DNA of 22,009 bases. Origin: Saprospiraceae bacterium. GTDB taxonomy: Bacteria > Bacteroidota > Bacteroidia > Bacteroidales > JAIPBB01. Both the position numbers and the translations under genes were made by a program. Shown one piece after another: positions 1 to 7,759 of the stretch (its first letter is position 1; every line of letters begins with the position of its first letter). The notes under the pieces are model-generated. The model ran no database searches and was not told where the DNA came from. It saw only the letters and a program-made list of their open reading frames with translations. Location of the stretch: assembly GCA_021739805.1 (NCBI GenBank), contig JAIPBB010000037.1, forward strand, positions 1 through 22,009, given 5' to 3'.

Positions 1-997
1 CTGTGTCCTGGTATAATGTGTAAAGTCCTAATGCATTTTGAAATGGTGGGGTTACGTTGGGAGGATTATTAGTACCACAGTTTAATAAGGTTATCTGCAT
101 ATCACGCCATATCTCGGCTACAAGAATACCGCATTTATATGCTGAAACTTTTGTGGAAGTAACAAAAGCACCGGTGGTGTATGAAGTAAATGATATCTCT
201 CCTGTATTAGGATTAACAGTTGCAGCTACATTATTAGGGTTTTGCATTGGACCGGGTAATGGACTATTCCAGCTATATCCTGCGGCATAGGCAGTAATAG
301 GTGCTCCGGTTGATAGCAAGGGCTGTCCCCATGCATAAACTAATGAATCAAGCTCAACATCCCATGCTAAGTGATTATAAGTAAATGGATAGCCTGTACA
401 GATTACTGTTCGCGGAATTTCGGCAAAAGCCGGAGAATTATCAAAACAAGTACTTACATTTTGGTTATTATAGGGATACATAATAGCCCTGATTCTAGCA
501 CTAAGACTGTTCGCACCAATAATATTAGTTGATGGATTTCTACAACACATACCATAATAAAACATCCAGCCACTTGCAGGTGGTACTCCTATTAGTGGAA
601 CACCATTGGGATATGTTCCATCTGATGTGTAAATATATTCCTGAATGGCTCCAAGGTTTGCATTTGCTCCGGGCATAGGGCTTGAATTATTACAATAAAT
701 ATGAGGAAAGCCCGGATTATTATTACATGTTGGAGATATATCCTTTGGCCAACCTGACACAATTGACAAATTAATAGAAGAAAAACCAGGAACTGTTGTG
801 GTTAATGGTGCAGTTGTACCAAAAGTTGCTGCACTACCATAAGCAGTATAACATTCTCTATAAAGTTTCAAAGTGAATCTGAAATTTCCATTAATACATG
901 TCCAGGTAATTTCACCTCCCATATAATGGGTTGCATTAACTTCACTTATAAATAGTGAAGAAAGCATGATGAATAAAAATAAAACTAGTTTTTTCAT
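1..997 (-). CDS. Large secreted surface protein, N-terminal part (THYMGGEITW type), runs off the left edge
   Basis: The ATG is the complement of 995-997. The frame stays open for 332 codons to the window edge, so only the N-terminal part is seen. A short lysine-led hydrophobic signal peptide (about residues 1-22) ends near VNA and is followed by THYMGGEITWTC. This opening is typical of long Bacteroidota extracellular proteins that carry PKD-like or Ig-like repeats and often end in a T9SS sorting domain. The visible part is rich in Asn, Thr, Pro and Gly and contains several cysteines (for example GMCCRNP, VICTGYP), as expected for an exported, possibly disulfide-bonded protein. It starts 35 nt after the stop of the M16-like gene on the same strand and no promoter was seen between them, so it may be the last gene of the sigma-factor operon. 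A T9SS role is inferred because the C-terminus is outside the window. The family is recognised, but its exact role is unknown. Confidence 0.85.
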   Translation of the reverse strand, partial: MKKLVLFLFIMLSSLFISEVNATHYMGGEITWTCINGNFRFTLKLYRECYTAYGSAATFGTTAPLTTTVPGFSSINLSIVSGWPKDISPTCNNNPGFPHIYCNNSSPMPGANANLGAIQEYIYTSDGTYPNGVPLIGVPPASGWMFYYGMCCRNPSTNIIGANSLSARIRAIMYPYNNQNVSTCFDNSPAFAEIPRTVICTGYPFTYNHLAWDVELDSLVYAWGQPLLSTGAPITAYAAGYSWNSPLPGPMQNPNNVAATVNPNTGEISFTSYTTGAFVTSTKVSAYKCGILVAEIWRDMQITLLNCGTNNPPNVTPPFQNALGLYTLYQDT

Positions 998-1032
998 GAT
1001 AATTTATTTAATTTAAAAATCCTATAGTAAAA

Positions 1033-2319
1033 TTATTTTCCAACAATAATTTCAAACATATCTTCTTTTCTGTAATATTTATTAGCCAATTCTCTAAGTT
1101 TTTCTGAAGTTATATTTCTTATAACATCAAGGAATTGATAATAATAACTATAATCAAGTTCATAATCAATTAGGGATTTAAACTTATCAGCTAATGCAAA
1201 TGGTCCGTCTATACTTCTAATAAATACTCCCATCATATAATTCCTTACAAGTTCCAACTCGTAATTTGGGATTAATTTATTTTTTAAAATTTCTAATTCT
1301 TTGTAAATTTCACTTATAGCACTATCGCAAACATCAGCACCAACCTCAGAAGTTATAAAGAAATAACCTGAATTTTTCAAACTAACTATTGCTGAACCAA
1401 TTCCATAGGTATATCCTTTGTCTTCTCTAATATTATTCATTAATCGAGAACCAAAATATCCTCCAAGCACAGAATTTAAAACTTGTAAATCCTTAAATTC
1501 AGGATGAGTTCTATTAAATAATGTTCGTCCTATACGAATAGCTGATTGAACTGTGTCTTGTTTTGTTATTTTATGTTTTGATTTCGAGTTTGAATCAATG
1601 GTGTAAATTGGTGAATCAGGAATATTTTTCGAATTCCAATCATTGCCTCCAAAATGATTGTTTAGTTTTTCAATTATACTTTCATCAAGTTTACCTGAAA
1701 CAATTATTTTACAGTTTGGAACAGAATAGTAAGAATTGTAGAATTCAACCAAGTCTTCTCTCTTGATATTATCAAAAGTTTTTATTTCCAAAACTTCACC
1801 GTAGGGATGCTGTTCTCCAAAAATTATTTCATTAAACTTTGTTCTGGCTAAATAATTTACTTTTTTGCTATTAACAATAAATCCTTGCTTTTGTTTTTGA
1901 AGAAATACCGAAAGTTCATTTTCATTAAAGGATGGTCTTTTAATTATTTCTTCAAGAATTTCAAAGGTTTTGTCAATATATTTATTTAAAGTGTATAATG
2001 AAACTGACGCATTATCCTTATCGGAAGATGCTTCAATAAAAGCTCCATAAAAGTCAATTCTTTCGGCAATCTCCTCAGCAGAATATTTTTTTGAACCTTC
2101 GACCAACATTTTAGAGGTTGAATAAGCAACAAATGACTTTGGCTCATACCAACTGCCTGCACCAAAAATAAGTTCAATTTTCACCACATCCTGAGTGCCT
2201 GCATTTATCTTATACACAGGAATTCCGTTGTCCAATTTAACTTCAAGTGGTTGCTCCAGATTTATTGTATCAATACTTAAAACCTGGGGTTGAACTTTTC
2301 TATTTATATCTATTATCAT
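1033..2319 (-). CDS. M16 peptidase family protein, non-catalytic subunit
   Basis: This 428-residue protein has the two-lobed layout of bacterial M16B proteins. An N-terminal segment (LDNGIPVYKINAG, then FGAGSWYEP) corresponds to the strand and loop preceding the catalytic helix. Where active members carry HxxEH, this protein reads TSKMLVEGSKK, so it lacks the zinc ligands. The C-terminal lobe has RLMNNIREDKGYTYGIGS, matching the Arg/Tyr signature of the partner subunit that binds the substrate tail in M16 heterodimers. No signal peptide is visible, so it should be cytoplasmic. Its expected partner is the HLFEH-containing protein at 4161-5399. The gene starts 14 nt after the anti-sigma-like gene and is probably cotranscribed with it. 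Family assignment is firm; the substrate is unknown. Confidence 0.9.
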   Translation of the reverse strand: MIIDINRKVQPQVLSIDTINLEQPLEVKLDNGIPVYKINAGTQDVVKIELIFGAGSWYEPKSFVAYSTSKMLVEGSKKYSAEEIAERIDFYGAFIEASSDKDNASVSLYTLNKYIDKTFEILEEIIKRPSFNENELSVFLQKQKQGFIVNSKKVNYLARTKFNEIIFGEQHPYGEVLEIKTFDNIKREDLVEFYNSYYSVPNCKIIVSGKLDESIIEKLNNHFGGNDWNSKNIPDSPIYTIDSNSKSKHKITKQDTVQSAIRIGRTLFNRTHPEFKDLQVLNSVLGGYFGSRLMNNIREDKGYTYGIGSAIVSLKNSGYFFITSEVGADVCDSAISEIYKELEILKNKLIPNYELELVRNYMMGVFIRSIDGPFALADKFKSLIDYELDYSYYYQFLDVIRNITSEKLRELANKYYRKEDMFEIIVGK

Positions 2320-2333
2320 ATCTGTAAAACCCT

Positions 2334-3443
2334 TTATTTAATAAGAGTTATGTTGCCAACTTTTCTATGAGGGTTGCCTAAACCATCAGTATAATTAATT
2401 CTATAAAAATAAACTTCGGATAAAGCATCATTACCTCGATACTTACCGTCCCATCCTTGGTTAATGTCGTTAGTTTCAAAAACTAATTCACTTCTTCGCG
2501 AATATATCGACATAGAGAATTCTTTAATTCCTATACCCTTCACTAAGAAAACATCATTATAACCATCTCCATCTGGTGTGAATGCATTCGGAGCAAAAAC
2601 ACTTGAGCAACTTTTGTCAATATTTATTGTAATATTTTCTATCCAAACATTGGATTTTTCATCAGTACAGGTCACCGTATAAATAGTTGTATTTACAGGC
2701 TCAACTTTTATAGTTTTTAACGTAGAACCGTTATCCCAAATATAGGTTTTACCATAACTGGCTGATATAATAGCATCTTCACCAAAACAAATAAACTTTT
2801 CGTTTGAAATATATTTTGGATCAGGAATTTCTGTAGTGGAGTTATTTTCGACTTCTTTAAAAGACTCTTTGTTTTCGTTTGATGATGAATTATTAGATTT
2901 TGAATTTGTAATTTCTATAGGTGTATTTTCCTTTGGTGGATTATTATCAGTAAGTTTTTTATTAATATTTTTCTCATCCTGTTTCACTCCTTTATCAACT
3001 ACAATTTCTACATTATTTTCCACATTGCTATTATTTTCCACAACTTGATTTACTTCTTTTTTTGGTTGAATTATCTGACTATTTGATTTTTCAATTTCTT
3101 CAACTGTTTCAACTGTTTCATTATTAGCGTCATTAATAGTATTATTTTGAAGATTATCTACAATTTGTGGATTATTAATATTTTGAGCTGTGGTTTCATC
3201 TTTCACAGAGATTTCAGTTTTGTTGCTTTCAAATAGTTTTACTGCAACAAACACAATAACAGTAACTATTGCAATACTACCTGCTATTTTAAATAAATTT
3301 GAGAACTTTGAAAAACCAGATTTTTTTGGAGTATTAATATTAGTGCTTTCTTTAATGCCATTCCAAACATTGTTTGATGGTTGTATTTCAAATCCATCAA
3401 AGGCATTTCTGAAAACATCTCCTATTTCGTTTTGTTCTTTCAT
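2334..3443 (-). CDS. Membrane anti-sigma-like protein with a C-terminal CHU_C/type B T9SS sorting-type domain
   Basis: This 369-residue protein has four parts. Residues 1-35 (DVFRNAFDGFEIQPSNNVWNGI) resemble the cytoplasmic N-terminus of Bacteroidota anti-sigma factors. Residues 53-71 form one transmembrane helix after a Lys-containing stretch, implying N-in, C-out topology. Residues 72 to about 215 are a low-complexity Asn/Glu/Lys linker. This is followed by an Ig/PKD-like domain (CFGEDAIISASYGKTYIWDNGS ... TTIYTVTCTD). The last about 88 residues (FAPNAFTPDGDGYNDVF, then GWDGKYRG, ending VGNITLIK) match the gliding-motility-associated or type B sorting domain. The gene starts 4 nt after the ECF sigma gene stop, the usual sigma/anti-sigma arrangement. 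Sorting domains normally occur on proteins with cleavable signal peptides that leave the cell, so its presence on an inner-membrane-anchored protein is odd. An anti-sigma role is inferred from position and N-terminus, while the domain calls are read from the sequence. Confidence 0.85.
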   Translation of the reverse strand: MKEQNEIGDVFRNAFDGFEIQPSNNVWNGIKESTNINTPKKSGFSKFSNLFKIAGSIAIVTVIVFVAVKLFESNKTEISVKDETTAQNINNPQIVDNLQNNTINDANNETVETVEEIEKSNSQIIQPKKEVNQVVENNSNVENNVEIVVDKGVKQDEKNINKKLTDNNPPKENTPIEITNSKSNNSSSNENKESFKEVENNSTTEIPDPKYISNEKFICFGEDAIISASYGKTYIWDNGSTLKTIKVEPVNTTIYTVTCTDEKSNVWIENITINIDKSCSSVFAPNAFTPDGDGYNDVFLVKGIGIKEFSMSIYSRRSELVFETNDINQGWDGKYRGNDALSEVYFYRINYTDGLGNPHRKVGNITLIK

Positions 3444-3447
3444 CTTA

Positions 3448-3984
3448 TTAGTGATGATTAGTGTTTATAAGTTTATTTTTTAATACATTTCTAGCTTTCA
3501 ACAATTGCGATTTTGAAGTATTAGTAGAAATATTAAGCATTTCTGCAATTTCTTTATGACTGTATCCTTCAATTTCAAATAAGTTAAAAACTAATCTATA
3601 TCCAGTTGGTAGATCTTGTATCATTTTTAATAATTGTTCACAAGAGTAATTTTCATTAAACATACTATCACCTGAAAACTGTTCTTGAATCTCTTCAATA
3701 TCAGTATGAAAATAGTGTTTTTGGTTACTTCTGTAATTATTTAATGCTGTATTAACCATAATTTTTCTTATCCATCCTTCGAATGAGCCTTCGCTTCTAA
3801 AATTTTTCAAGTTTGAAAAAACCTTGATAAAACCTTCCTGTAATGCATCTTCTGCTTCTTCAATCGATTTAAAATATCTTATGCAAACTCCAAGCATTTT
3901 AGAGGCGTACCTCTTATATAATAACTCTTGAGCCGAACTATCTCCCTTTATACAATCTCTAATTATTTCAGCTTCAGAAATCAT
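3448..3984 (-). CDS. ECF-type RNA polymerase sigma factor (sigma-70 family)
   Basis: The 178-residue length is usual for ECF sigma factors. Region 2 (about residues 20-88) contains LLYKRYASKMLGVCIRY, the core-binding/-10 motif EEAEDALQEGFIKVF, and GWIRKIMVNTALNNYR. Region 4 (about residues 115-172) contains LPTGYRLVFNLFEIEGYSHKEIAEML followed by a helix-turn-helix ending SQLLKARNVLKNKL, which reads the -35 element. No region 1 or 3 is present. The gene is first in an apparent operon with the membrane anti-sigma-like protein 4 nt downstream, so it is probably held inactive at the membrane until released. A possible autoregulatory promoter (GGCAAC-N17-TGTCATAA) lies just upstream. The target regulon cannot be read from the window, although the partner's sorting domain points toward secretion or the envelope. 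Confidence 0.95.
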   Translation of the reverse strand: MISEAEIIRDCIKGDSSAQELLYKRYASKMLGVCIRYFKSIEEAEDALQEGFIKVFSNLKNFRSEGSFEGWIRKIMVNTALNNYRSNQKHYFHTDIEEIQEQFSGDSMFNENYSCEQLLKMIQDLPTGYRLVFNLFEIEGYSHKEIAEMLNISTNTSKSQLLKARNVLKNKLINTNHH

Positions 3985-4002
3985 TAATCTTTGTTGTTAG
4001 TG

Positions 4003-4033
4003 TTATGACACATTAATAAATAAAAAAGTTGCC
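4003..4033 (-). promoter_or_regulatory. Candidate ECF-type promoter of the sigma/anti-sigma operon
   Basis: On the minus strand GGCAAC (4028-4033) is separated by 17 nt from TGTCATAA (4003-4010), about 19 nt before the sigma factor ATG. The spacing fits an ECF sigma promoter, and GGCAAC does not resemble the housekeeping TAnnTTTG element. Recognition by the adjacent sigma factor is inferred. Confidence 0.4.
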
Positions 4034-4160
4034 TGTTAATAATTATTTTTACAATTATTTTTTTATTGAAAATTTTATGATGCTATTCCAATTAAAAGGC
4101 GAATGAATATATTTATCATTATAATTAATTCCCAATAAAATATTTTCTTGATTTTAACTC

Positions 4161-5399
4161 CTATTTTTTTGCCAAATAATATAAAATAGAACAATTATTT
4201 TCACTGAATATTTTCTTTGCTTGAGTGGAAATATTATCACTTGAAACTGATAAATATTTATTTATTTCAGTATTAATATTTTCAGCATCACCTAATAATT
4301 CAAAATAAGCCAGGTTCATTGCTTTGTTTAAAACACTCATTTCTGCAAAAAGCTTGGATGATTCAATTTTGTTTTTAACCTTTTGAAGTTCAATTTCTTC
4401 AATTTTTTGTTCTTTGAGTTTTGCAAGCTCAGCAAAAATTGCAGATTCTGCCTTTTCTGTAGAAACACCTTTAATGAGTTTTCCGGAAATAATAAACAAT
4501 CCATTATCAATATCACCAGTGATAAAGGCTTCACATTCGCTAAATAATCTCTGTTTTTTTACAAGTTCATAATAAAGTCGTGATGATTTTCCGTTTGAAA
4601 GCAAATCAGAAAGAAGATCAACTGTATAATAATCTTTATCATTTCTGGAACACATATGGAAAGTCATATCTATTTGGTCAAAAGGAACATCTCTTTCAAC
4701 TTTAAGAGTTCTTTTTTCCATTTGGACTGGTTCGACTGGTAAATTTCTTTGATAAGTACCATTGTTTTCGATCGAACCAAACCATTTTTCGCTTAGTTGC
4801 TTTACCTGATCAACATCAACATCACCGGCAACAACCATTATTGCATTGCTTGGATTATAAAACTTATCATAAAAACTGATAACATCTTCCATCCTTGCAT
4901 TCTGGATATGTGAGATGTCCTTTCCTATAGTGTTCCATTTATAAGGATGAACTTTATAAGCCAAAGGTTTTAGCAATAGCCAGGCATCACCATAAGGTTG
5001 ATTCAGATATACTTGTTTGAATTCTTCAATTACAACACTTCTTTGAACATCAAGACTTTTAGGCGAAAATGCAAGATTTAGCATTCTATCAGATTCGAGC
5101 CAAAAAGCTGTTTCAATATTTTGTTTGGGAACAGTTAAATAGTAATTTGTTATATCGTTATTTGTAAATGCATTGTTTTCGCCACCTACTTTTTCGAGTG
5201 GCTCATCATATTTTGGAATATTAATAGAACCTCCAAACATCAAATGCTCAAATAAATGTGCAAATCCTGTTTTATCTTCTTCTTCATCCCTGGCTCCAAC
5301 ATTATAAAGAATGTTCATCGCAACGACTTTTGTTGAAGTGTCTTGATGAACAATTACTTTTAGTCCGTTTTTTAAAATAAATTTTTCGAAATTTATCAT
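4161..5399 (-). CDS. M16 family zinc peptidase, catalytic subunit
   Basis: This is a 412-residue cytoplasmic metallopeptidase counted from the preferred ATG at 5399; an ATG at 5411 would add four residues. The N-terminus FEKFILKNGLKVIVHQD is typical of the family. The inverted zinc motif HxxEH is present as HLFEH (H48, E51, H52). The third ligand is expected in VVIEEF (E125 or E126). The C-terminal lobe is present but lacks the clear Arg/Tyr signature found in the partner at 1033-2319, so the two proteins probably form an active/inactive heterodimer, as in other bacterial M16B systems. No signal peptide is seen. The later start is preferred because the -7 promoter element at 5426-5433 predicts a transcript starting near 5419, which leaves very little leader before 5411. 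The substrate is unknown; short peptides are likely for the family. Confidence 0.93.
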   Translation of the reverse strand: MINFEKFILKNGLKVIVHQDTSTKVVAMNILYNVGARDEEEDKTGFAHLFEHLMFGGSINIPKYDEPLEKVGGENNAFTNNDITNYYLTVPKQNIETAFWLESDRMLNLAFSPKSLDVQRSVVIEEFKQVYLNQPYGDAWLLLKPLAYKVHPYKWNTIGKDISHIQNARMEDVISFYDKFYNPSNAIMVVAGDVDVDQVKQLSEKWFGSIENNGTYQRNLPVEPVQMEKRTLKVERDVPFDQIDMTFHMCSRNDKDYYTVDLLSDLLSNGKSSRLYYELVKKQRLFSECEAFITGDIDNGLFIISGKLIKGVSTEKAESAIFAELAKLKEQKIEEIELQKVKNKIESSKLFAEMSVLNKAMNLAYFELLGDAENINTEINKYLSVSSDNISTQAKKIFSENNCSILYYLAKK

Positions 5400-5425
5400 G
5401 AATCTTATCATAGATTATTTGTTTG

Positions 5426-5433
5426 CAAACTTA
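5426..5433 (-). promoter_or_regulatory. Bacteroidota -7 promoter element for the M16 peptidase gene
   Basis: TAAGTTTG on the minus strand matches TAnnTTTG and ends about 26 nt before the preferred ATG at 5399. No clear -33 TTTG was seen. Confidence 0.5.
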
Positions 5434-5565
5434 ATAAATATACACATAAGTTAAAAGCAGCTAAAATCTTAAGTAATTATTAGATGTTTTGAAAAATTAT
5501 ATAGCTCAAAAATCACAAAAAATCACTATAATTCATAGAATATTATTATAGGTTGAAATTATTTA

Positions 5566-5573
5566 TAATTTTG
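5566..5573 (+). promoter_or_regulatory. Bacteroidota -7 promoter element for glyA
   Basis: TAATTTTG matches TAnnTTTG exactly, 58 nt before the glyA ATG. The -33 region has no convincing TTTG at the usual distance. Confidence 0.5.
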
Positions 5574-5631
5574 CTCTTCATAAGAGCATGAAAATAAAAA
5601 CCTATTATAAATCAAAAAATACATTAACAAA

Positions 5632-6912
5632 ATGAAAAGAGACCAAATAGTTTTTGATATTATTCAAAAAGAAAAAGAACGTCAGACTCACGGTATCGAA
5701 CTAATTGCTTCTGAAAACTTTGTAAGCGAGCAGGTTTTGGAAGCTATGGGGTCAGTAATGACAAATAAGTATGCCGAAGGATATCCCGGAAAAAGATATT
5801 ATGGCGGCTGCGAACAAGTTGACAAAACCGAACAATTAGCAATCGACAGAGCCAAAGAATTATTTGGTGCGGAATACGTAAATGTACAACCACATTCAGG
5901 TGCACAAGCAAATGCGGCTGTATTTTTTGCATGTCTTCAAACAGGTGATACTTTTATGGGATTAGATTTATCGCATGGCGGTCATTTGTCGCATGGTTCT
6001 CCTGTTAATCTTTCAGGAATAAATTATAATCCAGTTCCTTATTTTCTTAATAAAGAAAGCGGAATGGTTGATTATGATGAAATGGAAAAAATTGCTCTTG
6101 AGATAAAACCAAAACTCCTTCTTGCAGGTGCTTCTGCCTATTCTCGTGATTGGGATTATAAAAGAATGAGAGAAATTGCAGATAAAGTTGGTGCTCTTTT
6201 AATGGCTGATATTGCTCATCCAGCCGGACTTATTGCCAAAGGTTTATTGAATGACCCAATGCCTTATTGTCATATTGTTACTACAACAACTCACAAAACA
6301 CTTCGCGGACCACGTGGAGGTATGATTATGATGGGTGAAGATTTTGAAAACCCTTGGGGACAAACAACTCCAAAAGGTGAAATCAAAATGATGTCGCAAG
6401 TATTAAATTTTGCAGTATTCCCAGGACAACAAGGTGGACCCCTTGAACATGTTATTGCATCAAAAGCAGTTGCTTTCGGTGAAGCTTTAACTGATTCATA
6501 TCTTGAATATGCTATTCAAATGCAGAAAAATGCAAAAGTTATGGCTCAGGCATTTGTTGATAAAGGATATCATGTTGTTTCAAACGGAACTGATAATCAT
6601 TCAATGCTTATTGACTTAAGAACTAAATTCCCGGATATCAGTGGTAAAAAAGTTGAAAACACTTTAGTTCTTGCCGATATTACTATTAATAAAAATATGG
6701 TTCCTTTCGACACACGTTCACCATTTTCAACATCGGGATTAAGAGTTGGAACTCCTGCTATCACAACAAGAGGTTTAAAAGAAGCAGATATGGGAGTTAT
6801 TGTCGATTTGATTGATGAAGTAATTTCAAATATCGATAACGAAGAAGTAATTGCATCAGTTAGAAAAAGAGTTAATGAAATGATGTCACACAGACCATTA
6901 TTTGCATACTAA
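5632..6912 (+). CDS. glyA: Serine hydroxymethyltransferase
   Basis: GlyA is a PLP enzyme that interconverts serine plus tetrahydrofolate with glycine plus 5,10-methylene-tetrahydrofolate, the main entry of one-carbon units in the cytoplasm. The 426-residue length is standard. Family motifs are intact: [19 protein letters not shown] and [18 protein letters not shown] near the N-terminus, [13 protein letters not shown], the PLP-binding segment [16 protein letters not shown] with the Schiff-base lysine K222, and the C-terminal [16 protein letters not shown]. The gene is alone on its strand, with its own -7 element upstream and a strong terminator 21 nt after the stop. It faces fhs, another tetrahydrofolate one-carbon enzyme, across a small intervening gene. 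Nothing unusual was seen in the protein. Confidence 0.98.
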   Translation: MKRDQIVFDIIQKEKERQTHGIELIASENFVSEQVLEAMGSVMTNKYAEGYPGKRYYGGCEQVDKTEQLAIDRAKELFGAEYVNVQPHSGAQANAAVFFACLQTGDTFMGLDLSHGGHLSHGSPVNLSGINYNPVPYFLNKESGMVDYDEMEKIALEIKPKLLLAGASAYSRDWDYKRMREIADKVGALLMADIAHPAGLIAKGLLNDPMPYCHIVTTTTHKTLRGPRGGMIMMGEDFENPWGQTTPKGEIKMMSQVLNFAVFPGQQGGPLEHVIASKAVAFGEALTDSYLEYAIQMQKNAKVMAQAFVDKGYHVVSNGTDNHSMLIDLRTKFPDISGKKVENTLVLADITINKNMVPFDTRSPFSTSGLRVGTPAITTRGLKEADMGVIVDLIDEVISNIDNEEVIASVRKRVNEMMSHRPLFAY

Positions 6913-6932
6913 AATATAATTCATAAAAATTT

Positions 6933-6963
6933 AAACCACTTTAGAAATAAGGTGGTTTTTTTA
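6933..6963 (+). terminator. Intrinsic terminator of glyA
   Basis: A 10-bp stem (6933-6942 with 6949-6958, one G-T pair) encloses a 6-nt loop. The run of seven T at 6956-6962 overlaps the end of the stem. It starts 21 nt after the glyA stop codon. Confidence 0.85.
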
Positions 6964-7057
6964 TTAACTGATGTTACGCAATTTGTTTAAATTAGATTCC
7001 TCACTTTGTTCGGAATCTAAAAGTGAAATTCTATTTTTGCGTAAGATCAGTTATTAA
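6961..7057. repeat. Compound palindromic element between glyA and the next gene
   Basis: Outer arms 6961-6981 and 7037-7057 are inverted copies over 21 nt with two mismatches, built around TTACGCAA. Inside, TTAGATTCC (6992-7000) and GGAATCTAA (7012-7020) form a perfect 9-bp stem with an 11-nt loop. Seven loop bases, TCACTTT (7001-7007), are complementary to AAAGTGA (7020-7026) just 3' of the stem, so an alternative fold or pseudoknot is possible. The inner core resembles short palindromes dispersed in many Bacteroidota genomes. It contains no open frame and could be a MITE or REP-like unit. Confidence 0.6.
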
Positions 7058-7068
7058 GTAAAATTTCT

Positions 7069-7076
7069 TAACTTTG
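7069..7076 (+). promoter_or_regulatory. Bacteroidota -7 promoter element for the small secreted protein gene
   Basis: TAACTTTG matches TAnnTTTG, 21 nt before the ATG at 7098. It overlaps a possible upstream ATG at 7074, which argues that 7098 is the true start. Confidence 0.55.
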
Positions 7077-7097
7077 ATTAAACAAAAAAACAGACAG

Positions 7098-7517
7098 ATG
7101 AAAAAAGCAACTTCCCTATTAATCATTATTTCATTTTTCTTTTCCATTTCAGTAAAATCTCAAACTACTGATTTCTCAAAAATGAATGTGAAAGAAACCG
7201 TTGATTTCATTAACAAACAACTGAAAGACCCACAAGAAAATATTTTTTCTTGCACAAATAGTGGGGATGTGGAATTTAAGACAAAATTTTCTGTCATTAA
7301 ATTTAACATAAAAGATATCACTATTTTTAAATACAATACTCCAATGGAAGGATGGTTTGACGCACTACTATATTGCACGGGTCAATGTGTAAAACTTGAA
7401 TACGAGTTAGAAAATAAAAATAGAACCAGCAATGAGGGAAGTTTTGGAGGAATATCCAGTAAAGCTACTCACGATATGGTTGCAGCTCTTAAACATTTGC
7501 AGGAGATTTGCAAATAA
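7098..7517 (+). CDS. Small secreted protein of unknown function
   Basis: The protein has 139 residues. It begins MKKATSLLIIISFFFSISV, a clear signal peptide with likely cleavage near VKSQ, so it should be exported to the periplasm or beyond. The mature part is about 115 residues with no transmembrane segment. It begins with a predicted helix (VKETVDFINKQLKDP), continues with a beta-rich middle, and contains three cysteines (FSCTNSG, YCTGQC) plus one near the end. I do not recognise a named domain; short proteins of this layout are common in Bacteroidota. An ATG at 7074 would extend it by eight residues, but that codon overlaps the promoter element. The gene stands alone between the glyA terminator and the fhs terminator, so the context gives no functional clue. 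Confidence 0.8.
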   Translation: MKKATSLLIIISFFFSISVKSQTTDFSKMNVKETVDFINKQLKDPQENIFSCTNSGDVEFKTKFSVIKFNIKDITIFKYNTPMEGWFDALLYCTGQCVKLEYELENKNRTSNEGSFGGISSKATHDMVAALKHLQEICK

Positions 7518-7702
7518 TATCAGATAAACTCTGTTTAGGAAATTAAAATAATAAATATTGGGTATGCATTAATTTAACAATGTAGTTTTTGAATTTTCTA
7601 GAATTGGAATTTGTGTTTTATTTGTTATTTGATTTTTGTGTTTTGGAATTTATTGAAAATTACACATTTTTACTTCCATTAATAAAAGCAGAAGAACCAT
7701 AA

Positions 7703-7737
7703 AAAAATCCCCTCTTGAAATTTAAAAGGGGATTTTT
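7703..7737 (-). terminator. Terminator of fhs, possibly bidirectional
   Basis: AAAAATCCCCT (7703-7713) pairs perfectly with AGGGGATTTTT (7727-7737) around a 13-nt loop. Read on the minus strand the stem ends in a run of T and lies 22 nt past the fhs stop codon. The T-rich 3' side on the plus strand means it could also end transcription from the small gene at 7098-7517. The rest of 7518-7702 is AT-rich with no gene seen. Confidence 0.8.
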
Positions 7738-7759
7738 CATTTGAATATATTCTCGGATT

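Noticed and set aside
57..290. Plus-strand ORF of 77 codons at the left edge
   Set aside because: It is the antisense of the well-supported THYMGGEITW surface protein frame on the minus strand, and has no family features.
1033..2319. Active zinc protease
   Set aside because: The HxxEH zinc motif is missing at the expected position (TSKMLVEGSKK), so it is treated as the non-catalytic partner.
2836..3483. Two plus-strand ORFs with hydrophobic-looking products (2836-3048 and 3190-3483)
   Set aside because: They are antisense of the Asn/Glu/Lys-rich linker and membrane helix of the anti-sigma-like gene; the hydrophobicity follows from that composition.
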